Of a stretch of DNA of 5,468 nucleotides, positions 1 to 4,990 are shown in pieces (positions within the stretch are counted from its first letter, which is position 1; each line of letters starts with the position of its first letter). The notes beneath the pieces were generated by a model. The model was not told the DNA's origin and ran no database searches. It worked only from the letters and a program-made list of their open reading frames with translations. The translations under genes and the position numbers were made by a program. Origin of the DNA: Actinomycetota bacterium. Lineage in GTDB: Bacteria; Actinomycetota; Acidimicrobiia; Acidimicrobiales; Microtrichaceae. The DNA lies in assembly GCA_018268735.1 (NCBI GenBank), contig JAFDWA010000140.1:1-5468 (forward strand), written 5' to 3'.

Positions 1-102
1 GACCTCGGCCGCGGTCACGTACTCGCACCACTCCGTGTCGAGCACCAGCCCGTCGAAGTCGAACACCACCGCACGCAGGCCGTCGTCCATCACGCGATCC
101 AT
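1..102 (-). CDS. HAD-superfamily hydrolase, N-terminal fragment (runs off left edge)
   Basis: Only the first 34 codons are present. Seen: a short lead-in, then the hydrophobic strand and motif I AVVFDFDGLVLDTE at about residues 11-24. The DxD pair is the aspartate nucleophile and general acid/base of haloacid-dehalogenase phosphohydrolases, and the trailing LDTE is typical of the beta-phosphoglucomutase/phosphoglycolate phosphatase-like branch with an alpha-helical cap. The substrate cannot be told from this piece. The ATG at 102 lies 4 nt after the hemD stop with no clear Shine-Dalgarno; an in-frame ATG at 90 is an equally possible start. The tight spacing implies co-transcription and translational coupling with hemD. 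In Streptomyces the gene following hemD is hemB, so a HAD enzyme here is a different arrangement. The family call is firm; the role is unknown. Confidence 0.85.
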   Translation of the reverse strand, partial: MDRVMDDGLRAVVFDFDGLVLDTEWCEYVTAAEV

Positions 103-106
103 GGGT

Positions 107-943
107 TCAGCCTGTCGGAGGCAGCACCACGTCGACCAACGAGCTCACCAGCCCGTCGATCGTGTGATCCTCCGCGACGGCGGTGACCACGAGCCCGAGC
201 TCCCCGGCGGTCGCGGCCGTCACCGGACCGATGCAGACGACGACGGGAGGGACGTGGGCGAGCGCCGGTTCCGGGCCTCCCATGGCGTCGACGAAGTTGC
301 GGACCGTGGACGACGACGTGAACGTGATCGCATCGGCAGCCCCCACACGGGCTCGCGTGTCGTCGTCGTAGCGGACGCCGACGGTCCGGTAGGCGTCCAC
401 GACGTCGACGGTCCAGCCCCGGGCGCGGAGGCCGTCGGGAAGCACGTCCCGCGCGACGGCGGCACGAGCGAGGAGCACGTGGCCGCCACCGGGCGGCGGG
501 TCACCGAGGGCATCGAGGAGGGACTCGGCGACGTAGCGCTCGGGCTGGAGGTCCACCGACCGCCCCGCACGTGCGAGGACCTCAGCTGTGCCCGGTCCGA
601 TCGCCGCGACCCGGACACCGTCGCCGAACGGCCAGGCGTCGGCGTCCCCATCGGTGCGACCCATCGCGTCCAGGACCCGTGCGGCACCGTTGGGCGAGGT
701 GACCACCAACCAGTCGTAGGCGACGGGACCGCCCAGCGCATCGACCAGCGCTGCGCCGCCGTCGACGGGGTCGAGGATCTCGATGCTCGGAGCGGTGACC
801 ACGTCGGCTCCTGACGCGACGAGGCGATCGCGAAGGCCGCCCGCCTGGTCCGCGGCGCGGGTGACCACGACCGCGAACCCCCCGAGCGGACGCGCGTCGG
901 GACCTGTCACGGCGAGCTGCAACTCACGTGCCGCCCGCCGCAC
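107..943 (-). CDS. hemD: Uroporphyrinogen-III synthase
   Basis: HemD closes linear hydroxymethylbilane into uroporphyrinogen III with inversion of ring D, in the cytoplasm, as the step after HemC. The 278-residue product shows the two-lobed HemD pattern: PLGGFAVVVTRAADQAG (about 19-35) opens lobe one, VTSPNGA lies at 81-87, and AIGPGTAEVL at 114-123. Lobe two carries LLARAAVARDVLPDGLRARG (157-176), the signature TFTSSSTVRNF (207-217) and CIGPVTAAT near 237-245. Sequence conservation in this family is low, so these motifs plus the place after hemC carry the call. Start choice: GTG at 943 has GGGTGA five bases upstream and overlaps the hemC end by 20 nt. GTG at 910 (267 aa, no overlap) and GTG at 952 are alternatives with weaker ribosome sites. 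It is the fourth gene of the rex-hemACD operon. Confidence 0.93.
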   Translation of the reverse strand: MRRAARELQLAVTGPDARPLGGFAVVVTRAADQAGGLRDRLVASGADVVTAPSIEILDPVDGGAALVDALGGPVAYDWLVVTSPNGAARVLDAMGRTDGDADAWPFGDGVRVAAIGPGTAEVLARAGRSVDLQPERYVAESLLDALGDPPPGGGHVLLARAAVARDVLPDGLRARGWTVDVVDAYRTVGVRYDDDTRARVGAADAITFTSSSTVRNFVDAMGGPEPALAHVPPVVVCIGPVTAATAGELGLVVTAVAEDHTIDGLVSSLVDVVLPPTG

Positions 944-1844
944 CGGGGTCACCCGCCGACACCGACGACAGCAGCCGTCGGGCGAGCGCAGCACCGACCG
1001 CTGTCGGATCCGCGCCGATCTCCACCGCGTGGTGCACCACCGCCCGCCCGTGGCGATCCGCCGTCCCCCCGAGGATCCCGCGGATCCGCAGCAGCCCGTC
1101 GTCGACGATCTCGCCGTGCGCTCCGGCCGGCAGCGTGCAGTCGCCGCCGAGCTCGGCCAGGAACGCCCGCTCGGCGTCGACGACGGTCCGGCTCGGTCCG
1201 TGTTCGATCAGCCGCAGCAGCGAACGCAGCGGCTCGTCATCGCTGCGGCACTCCACCGCGAGGGCACCCTGGGCGACCTGAGGGACCATCAACGTCGCCG
1301 GCAGCACGTCGTCGATGCGATCGGCGAGACCGAGGCGCTGGAGCGCGACCGCTGCGACCACGACGGCGTCGACGCCATCGGCGTCGGCCACCGCGAGTCG
1401 GGTCGCCATGTTGCCGCGCAGCTCCACGAAGCGGAGGTCCGGCCGCAGGTGCGCGAGCTGCACCCGACGACGGGCCGATCCGGTCGCGACCGTCCCGTCG
1501 GTCGGGAGGTCGACGAGCCGGTGGCCGACGAGTGCGTCACGGGCGTCGCCCCGCTCGGGCACCGCGCCGATCACGAGCGCGTCGGGTGTCGCCGCCGGGA
1601 GGTCCTTGGCGGAGTGGACCGCCATGTCGGCCCGGCCGTCGATGACCGCAGCCTGGACCTCGGTCGCGAAGACGCCCTTGCCGCCGATCTCCGACAAGGG
1701 CACGTCGGTGCGGCGATCCCCCTTGGTGCTCAGCGCGACGACCTCGACCTCGCAGTCGGCATCTGCTGTCCGCAGGAGGGCTGCGACGTGCTCGGCCTGC
1801 CAGCGGGCGAGCGGGGACGCCCGCGTCGCGATGCGGACGCGCAC
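924..1844 (-). CDS. hemC: Hydroxymethylbilane synthase (porphobilinogen deaminase)
   Basis: HemC joins four porphobilinogen molecules head to tail into hydroxymethylbilane on a covalently bound dipyrromethane cofactor. The product is 306 residues, normal for the family. Seen in order: N-terminal strand RIATRASPLARWQAE (4-18), STKGD (39-43), GGKGVF (54-59), HSAKDLP (77-83) whose Asp81 matches the catalytic aspartate of E. coli HemC (Asp84), the arginine-rich cofactor-binding stretch GSARRRVQL (122-130), VELRGNMATRL (140-150), PQVAQGALAVECR (188-200), and GGDCTLP with Cys236 as the expected cofactor attachment cysteine. GSARRR replaces the commoner TSSLRR, but the arginines are kept. The GTG start at 1844 lies 7 nt after the hemA stop. 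Its ribosome site GAGGG overlaps that stop and sits in the 3' arm of a perfect palindrome (1849-1878), which suggests translation depends on hemA translation. The 3' end overlaps hemD. Confidence 0.97.
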   Translation of the reverse strand: MRVRIATRASPLARWQAEHVAALLRTADADCEVEVVALSTKGDRRTDVPLSEIGGKGVFATEVQAAVIDGRADMAVHSAKDLPAATPDALVIGAVPERGDARDALVGHRLVDLPTDGTVATGSARRRVQLAHLRPDLRFVELRGNMATRLAVADADGVDAVVVAAVALQRLGLADRIDDVLPATLMVPQVAQGALAVECRSDDEPLRSLLRLIEHGPSRTVVDAERAFLAELGGDCTLPAGAHGEIVDDGLLRIRGILGGTADRHGRAVVHHAVEIGADPTAVGAALARRLLSSVSAGDPGAAGGT

Positions 1845-1848
1845 CGGG

Positions 1849-1878
1849 CCCTCAGCCGTCGACGTCGACGGCTGAGGG
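1849..1878 (-). promoter_or_regulatory. Perfect 30-bp palindrome over hemA stop and hemC ribosome binding site
   Basis: The two 15-base arms are exact reverse complements with no spacer (arm CCCTCAGCCGTCGAC). In mRNA this can fold as a 13-bp stem with ACGU loop, ten of the pairs G-C. It contains the last eight hemA codons (P-S-A-V-D-V-D-G), the UGA stop and the following GGG; the overlapping UGAGGG supplies both the hemA stop and the hemC Shine-Dalgarno, 5 nt before the GTG. Inference: the folded stem hides the hemC ribosome site until a ribosome finishing hemA opens it. There is no U-tract after it, so simple intrinsic termination is less likely, though attenuation or RNase processing are possible. 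Confidence 0.75.
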
Positions 1879-3234
1879 GGCGACGTCCGGCTCGGTCAGG
1901 TCGAACAGGTCACGGATCGATGCCGCCAACCGGTCACCCCGTGAGGACCCTGCGGCATCCCGCAACCGGACCGTCGGCTCGTGCAGCAGCTTCGCGACGA
2001 GGCCGCGGGTCATCGCCTCCACCGCGTCGCGCTGCGCGTCGGTCAGCTCGGTCAGTCGGGCACCGGATCGTTCGAGCTCCAGCTGGCGGATCTGCTCGGC
2101 CCGCTCGCGCAGGGACGTGATCACCGGCGCCGCCTGGCGGCTGTTGGTCACGGCTGCGAACCGTCGGAGCTCCTCCTCCACGATCTCGCGCACGGCGACG
2201 ACCTCACGACGACGACGCGCGATCCCCGCGTCGGTGAAGGCCGCGACCGCGTCCATGTCGAGCAGCTCGACGCCGTCGAGCGCACCCACCGCCGGGTCCA
2301 CGTCGCGGGGCATCGCGATGTCCACGACCACGAGCGGCGACGTCCGACCCTCGAGCGCCGGTCGAACGAGCTCGGGGCCCACGAGCGTCGCTGGCGCTGC
2401 GGTCGTGGTGAACACGACGTCGGCCCCGACGAGGACCTCTGCGATGTCCTCGATGCCGCGGGAGCGGAGCCGGAGATCGCCGCGACCTCCTGCAAGTCGT
2501 GCCACGAGCTCGGCCGCACGATCCGCCGAGCGGTTCACCACCACCAGCTCCTCGACGCCGGCATCGGAGAGGAACGCACCGATGCCGCGTCCCATCGCGC
2601 CCGCACCGACCACGACGGCACGCGCGCCGGCGAGCCCGGCACGAGCACCGGCAGCCGTGCACTCGTCGGTGGTCGCCGGCGGTGACGAGCCCCGGATCTC
2701 CGCGAGCCGCTCCCCGGCGAGGATCACCCCGGCCTGGGACACCGATGTGACGTGACGTGAGATCGACGTCTCGGTCCGTGATCGCTTGCCGACCTCGAGC
2801 GCATGGCGGAACAGCAGGTTGAGGCCCCGCCGAGCGGTCCGCTCCTCACGCGCCAGATCCCAGGCGCCGCGGACCTGTCCGAGGATCTCGTGCTCGCCCG
2901 GCACCGCGGAGTCGAGCCCGGCCGACACCTCGAAGAGATGGCGGATCGCGTGGTCGTCGTAGTGCACGTACAGACGATCGGCGAACTGCTCCGGCGGCAG
3001 GAACGTGAGGTCCGAGAAGAAGTCGCGGATCTCGCCGTACGCGGCGTGGAAGCGCTCGGCGACGACGTACACCTCGGTTCGGTTGCAGGTCGTGAGCAGG
3101 ACGACCTCGGAGATGTCCGGACCGGCATCGAGTGCGTGCAGCAGCTTCGGCAGGCGCTCAGCGTCGACCGCCATCCGCTCGAGGAGGTCGAGGGGGGCGG
3201 TGCGGTGGTTCGCTCCTACGACGACGACCGACAC
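1852..3234 (-). CDS. hemA: Glutamyl-tRNA reductase
   Basis: HemA reduces glutamyl-tRNA(Glu) with NADPH to glutamate-1-semialdehyde, the committed step of the C5 route to 5-aminolevulinate. The protein is 460 residues. Seen: N-terminal VVVVGANHRTAPLDLLER (3-20), TTCNRTEVY (48-56) with the catalytic thioester cysteine at position 50, GLDSAVPGEHEILGQVR (106-122) of the catalytic domain, a nucleotide-binding VVVGAGAMG (207-215), VFTTTAAP and VVVDIAMPRDVDP in the NADPH domain, and a C-terminal dimerisation helix with LLHEPTVRLRD. Residues about 182-200 form a low-complexity loop just before the Rossmann fold. The GTG start at 3234 is chosen because the family motif begins at once and AAGGAG lies 10 nt upstream; the frame stays open much further upstream but that part has no family similarity. 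It follows rex by 134 nt, and its final codons form a palindrome with the hemC leader. Confidence 0.97.
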   Translation of the reverse strand: MSVVVVGANHRTAPLDLLERMAVDAERLPKLLHALDAGPDISEVVLLTTCNRTEVYVVAERFHAAYGEIRDFFSDLTFLPPEQFADRLYVHYDDHAIRHLFEVSAGLDSAVPGEHEILGQVRGAWDLAREERTARRGLNLLFRHALEVGKRSRTETSISRHVTSVSQAGVILAGERLAEIRGSSPPATTDECTAAGARAGLAGARAVVVGAGAMGRGIGAFLSDAGVEELVVVNRSADRAAELVARLAGGRGDLRLRSRGIEDIAEVLVGADVVFTTTAAPATLVGPELVRPALEGRTSPLVVVDIAMPRDVDPAVGALDGVELLDMDAVAAFTDAGIARRRREVVAVREIVEEELRRFAAVTNSRQAAPVITSLRERAEQIRQLELERSGARLTELTDAQRDAVEAMTRGLVAKLLHEPTVRLRDAAGSSRGDRLAASIRDLFDLTEPDVAPSAVDVDG

Positions 3235-3244
3235 GCCTGCGGCG

Positions 3245-3250
3245 CTCCTT
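3245..3250 (-). promoter_or_regulatory. Ribosome binding site of hemA
   Basis: AAGGAG on the minus strand lies 10 nt before the GTG at 3234. It is the strongest Shine-Dalgarno in the operon and decides the hemA start inside a much longer open frame. Confidence 0.7.
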
Positions 3251-3253
3251 CGC

Positions 3254-3319
3254 TCAGTCCGGTGGCCCGCTCGAACCCCCGGTGCACCCGGTGCACACGG
3301 TTTCGGACCGCTCCAGCAT
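3254..3319 (-). other. Possible 21-codon upstream ORF in the hemA leader
   Basis: In the rex-hemA spacer an ATG at 3319 opens a frame ending with TGA at 3254, 19 nt before the hemA GTG. The peptide would start MLERSETVCTGCTGG and contains a C-x-x-C pair. The cysteines come from a perfect 9-bp tandem repeat. There is no Shine-Dalgarno before the ATG, so translation is doubtful. It could be a leader peptide or chance; the rest of the 134-nt spacer holds no other gene. Confidence 0.15.
3279..3296. repeat. Tandem 9-bp repeat, CCGGTGCAC twice
   Basis: Two exact, abutting copies of CCGGTGCAC lie 45-62 bp upstream of the hemA start. Each holds the self-complementary hexamer GTGCAC, so the pair also reads as an inverted repeat GTGCAC-CCG-GTGCAC. 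It could be a protein binding site for an internal hemA promoter; no known regulator consensus is recognised. Confidence 0.5.
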
Positions 3320-3326
3320 GCTGCGC

Positions 3327-3359
3327 GGCGGCGGATCCCGCCAGTCCGGCCACGCCGCC
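3327..3359 (-). terminator. GC-rich hairpin(s) after rex, possible weak terminator or processing site
   Basis: Beginning about 10 nt after the rex stop, GGCGGCG and CGCCGCC (3353-3359 and 3327-3333) can pair as a 7-bp stem around a 19-nt loop. A competing compact hairpin, GGCGG-GAT-CCGCC on the minus strand, occupies 3330-3342. There is no T-tract. In actinobacteria such stems may reduce or process read-through between rex and hemA; the evidence is only base pairing in very GC-rich DNA. Confidence 0.2.
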
Positions 3360-3368
3360 GGTCGGGCC

Positions 3369-4025
3369 TCAGCCGGCAGGTCGCTCGCGCGCGGGCCGCT
3401 GCTCGTGGAAGGCGAGGATCTGCAGCTCGACTGCGAGGTCGACGTCGCGCACCTGCACGCCGTCGGGGACGTCGAGCACGGTCGGTGCGAAGTTCAGGAT
3501 CGAGGTGATCCCTGCCTCGACGAGCCGGCCCGCCGCATCCTGGGCCGCGGCGGGCGGCACGGCGATGATGCCGATCGCCACGTGCTCGGCGTCCACGATG
3601 TCGCGCAGGTCGTCCTGGTGGCGGACGGTCAGCGTTCCCAGCTCTCGGCCGATCCTGGCAGGGTCGACGTCGAGGATCCCCACCACGGTGAAGCCACGGT
3701 TCGTGAACCCAGCGAAGGACGCCAACGCGGAGCCGAGGTTGCCGGCGCCGACGATCACGCACGGCCAGTCGTGGTCGAGGTTGAGCTCCGAGGCGATCTC
3801 GACGAGCAGGTGGTCCACGTCGTAGCCGACACCGCGTGTGCCGTACGAACCGAAGTGCGACAGGTCCTTGCGCACCTTCGCAGCGTTGACCCCGGCCAGG
3901 TCGGCGAGCTGCTCGGAGGACACCGTCGTCCGACCCTCCGCCTGCAGGTCGGTCAGGCAGCGGTGGTAGAGCGGCAGCCGCGCGACGGTCGCCTCGGGGA
4001 TCGACGCTCGACCAGACACCGGCAT
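3369..4025 (-). CDS. rex: Redox-sensing transcriptional repressor Rex
   Basis: Rex is a homodimeric repressor that binds operators when NAD+ is high and leaves them when NADH rises, controlling respiration and fermentation genes. The 218-residue protein has the N-terminal winged helix (about 10-80), with IPEATVARLPLY (9-20) and the recognition region VNAAKVRKDLSHFGSYGTRG (46-65), followed by GVGYDV. A Rossmann domain follows, with VIVGAGNLGSAL (90-101) as dinucleotide loop and ILDVDP (117-122) after the second strand. The C-terminal NFAPTVLDVP and LAVELQILAFHEQ segments are those of the domain-swapped dimer helix. It closely resembles my recollection of Streptomyces coelicolor Rex. The ATG at 4025 has no evident Shine-Dalgarno; a GTG two codons later is an alternative. 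It is the first gene of the operon, with a Rex-like operator 19-36 bp upstream, implying autoregulation. Confidence 0.97.
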   Translation of the reverse strand: MPVSGRASIPEATVARLPLYHRCLTDLQAEGRTTVSSEQLADLAGVNAAKVRKDLSHFGSYGTRGVGYDVDHLLVEIASELNLDHDWPCVIVGAGNLGSALASFAGFTNRGFTVVGILDVDPARIGRELGTLTVRHQDDLRDIVDAEHVAIGIIAVPPAAAQDAAGRLVEAGITSILNFAPTVLDVPDGVQVRDVDLAVELQILAFHEQRPARERPAG

Positions 4026-4043
4026 CCGTCGAAGGTAGCCCGC

Positions 4044-4061
4044 TCGTGCATGATTTCACAA
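4044..4061 (-). promoter_or_regulatory. Rex operator (ROP)-like site upstream of rex
   Basis: On the minus strand the site reads TTGTGAA-ATCA-TGCACGA. Compared with the Streptomyces-type Rex operator TTGTGAA-N4-TTCACAA, the left half is perfect and the right half matches at 5 of 7 positions, with correct 4-nt spacing. It lies where an autoregulatory operator is expected, in an unusually A/T-rich patch of the region. It also sits between divergent genes, so it may affect the plus-strand membrane-protein gene. Confidence 0.75.
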
Positions 4062-4081
4062 AGGCGCGGGGACCTGTTCAG
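4053..4081 (-). promoter_or_regulatory. Possible rex promoter overlapping the operator
   Basis: Minus-strand CTGAAC (4081-4076) and TGAAAT (4058-4053) are separated by 17 nt and loosely match -35 and -10 hexamers; the -10 lies inside the Rex-like site, so bound Rex would block polymerase. It would start transcription about 20 nt before the rex ATG. The hexamers are weak matches and this is mostly argued from position. Confidence 0.25.
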
Positions 4082-4100
4082 CCTCGAGGAACCGTTGCAA

Positions 4101-4142
4101 CGACGCCGCTGAGCGTCGCGCCGCGACGCCGATGGGGCGTCG
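4101..4142 (+). repeat. Four alternating inverted-repeat segments in the membrane-protein leader
   Basis: CGACGC (4101-4106), GCGTCG (4113-4118), CGACGC (4124-4129) and GCGTCG (4137-4142) alternate at intervals of 11-13 nt. Segments 1:2 pair with a 6-nt loop, 2:3 as GCGTCGC/GCGACGC with a 3-nt loop, and 3:4 as CGACGCC/GGCGTCG with a 5-nt loop. The 1:2 plus 3:4 fold and the 2:3 fold exclude each other, the geometry of an attenuator. The remainder of the 176-nt rex/membrane-gene spacer shows no other gene. Confidence 0.4.
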
Positions 4143-4189
4143 ACGACGTGCTGGCGACATGCTGGAGCGGTGGTGCAGCACGTGACGTC

Positions 4190-4193
4190 GGGA
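4190..4193 (+). promoter_or_regulatory. Weak ribosome binding site deciding the membrane-protein start
   Basis: GGGA lies 8 nt before the GTG at 4202. The in-frame ATG codons at 4220 and 4241 have no purine-rich sequence before them, which favours the GTG. Confidence 0.35.
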
Positions 4194-4201
4194 CCAGCCC
4201 T

Positions 4202-4972
4202 GTGACCCTCGCCGCGGCCATGGGTGCGGTCGCCACGCTGATGTCGGTCGCGTTCGGGCTGTCCACCTTCGACCGCTGGGAACGCCGCAGGCGTCCTCAC
4301 GAGCTCGCATGGACCGCCTCGCTCGGGATGTTCGCAGCCGCATCCTTCGCCTACTTCTGCGCCGCAGCAGTCGGCTGGGGCGAGCTCTCGTTCCGCACCT
4401 TCTACCTGTTCGGCGCGATCCTGAACGTCCCCTGGCTCGCGCTCGGAACCGTCTACCTGCTCGCCGGAGAGGTCGCCGGGAACCGCACCCGCTGGTGGCT
4501 CACCCTGCTCAGCGCCTACTGCGCCGGCGTCGTGACCACGGCTCCCCTCCACGGCGACATCGACGTCACCGGCATCCCGTCGGGGAAGGAGGTCTTCGGC
4601 ATCGGTCCGCGCATCATGGCAGCAGTCGGCTCAGGGCTCGGGGCGACGGTGCTGATCGTCGGAGCGCTGTGGTCCGCCGTGTCGCTCCTGCGCCTCCGAC
4701 GGCGTCCCGGCGTCGCTGCTGCGATGCCCATCGCACCGGGACGGCTCGCGCTCACGAACGTCCTGATCGCGACCGGGTCCATCGTGCTGGGCACCGGTGG
4801 CACGAAGTTCGGCACCGGAGATCAGATGGTCGACTTCGGGATCTGGCTCGCAGCGGGCATCTCGATCCTGTTCGCCGGGTTCCTGGTGTCCAACCCGACG
4901 CCGTCCGCCGAGCCCCGGGCCCCGAGCGATCCGTACTGGGCGGAGCTGTACGAGCTGGCGACCGCCGGGTGA
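4202..4972 (+). CDS. Conserved-looking integral membrane protein, about seven TM segments, function unknown
   Basis: I do not recognise a named family; it resembles uncharacterised actinobacterial membrane proteins. The 256-residue product has hydrophobic stretches at about 1-22, 36-58, 64-88, 98-115, 138-163, 182-200 and 209-230, i.e. roughly seven spans. Notable pieces are TFDRWERRRRPHELAWT (22-38), a basic loop between spans 1 and 2, FRTFYLFGAILNVPWLALGT (64-83) with Asn and Pro inside a span, a Gly/Asp loop 117-136, and an Arg-rich loop 164-168. The basic loops 1-2 and 5-6 suggest they face the cytoplasm, putting the N-terminus outside and the short DPYWAELYEL tail inside. No heme-ligand pattern or catalytic motif is evident. 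The GTG at 4202 starts just at the first span; the frame is open back to 4046 but that part looks non-coding. It is divergent from rex, 176 nt apart, so Rex control is possible but unproven. Confidence 0.8.
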   Translation: MTLAAAMGAVATLMSVAFGLSTFDRWERRRRPHELAWTASLGMFAAASFAYFCAAAVGWGELSFRTFYLFGAILNVPWLALGTVYLLAGEVAGNRTRWWLTLLSAYCAGVVTTAPLHGDIDVTGIPSGKEVFGIGPRIMAAVGSGLGATVLIVGALWSAVSLLRLRRRPGVAAAMPIAPGRLALTNVLIATGSIVLGTGGTKFGTGDQMVDFGIWLAAGISILFAGFLVSNPTPSAEPRAPSDPYWAELYELATAG

Positions 4973-4990
4973 GCGGACCGGTCGGGCTCA
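4970..4990. terminator. Hairpin between convergent genes, possible two-way terminator
   Basis: The plus-strand stop TGA and the minus-strand stop (TCA on this strand) form the ends of an imperfect inverted repeat: TGAGC pairs with GCTCA, then a 1-by-2 internal loop, then GACCGGTC. It fills the 15-bp gap between the two genes. No T-tract follows on either strand, so termination efficiency is uncertain. Confidence 0.35.

Noticed and set aside
35..814. Plus-strand 259-codon frame antisense to hemD and the HAD gene
   Set aside because: Low-complexity Arg/Gly/Asp composition and no motif; the minus strand explains the region fully.
783..2120. Long plus-strand open frame (445 codons) antisense to hemD, hemC and hemA
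   Set aside because: The translation is rich in Arg/Asp/His without domains, and the opposite strand holds clear HemC and HemA; this is a GC-driven shadow frame.
3262..3285. tRNA T-arm-like string GGTTCGAGC in the rex-hemA spacer
   Set aside because: Flanking bases do not form a T-stem, and no acceptor or anticodon stem can be found around it.
3235..4059. 735-codon reading of hemA including the open frame upstream of the GTG at 3234
   Set aside because: The upstream part is Arg/Gly-rich noise antiparallel in frame to rex; HemA homology starts exactly at the GTG with a good ribosome site.
2803..4112. Overlapping plus-strand frames opposite hemA and rex
   Set aside because: No family similarity; they cross the real genes and their spacer, as expected from codon-position GC bias.
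4046..4201. N-terminal 52-codon extension of the membrane protein from GTG 4046
   Set aside because: It would begin within the Rex-like operator, lacks a ribosome site and reads as low-complexity sequence; the first membrane span begins at 4202.
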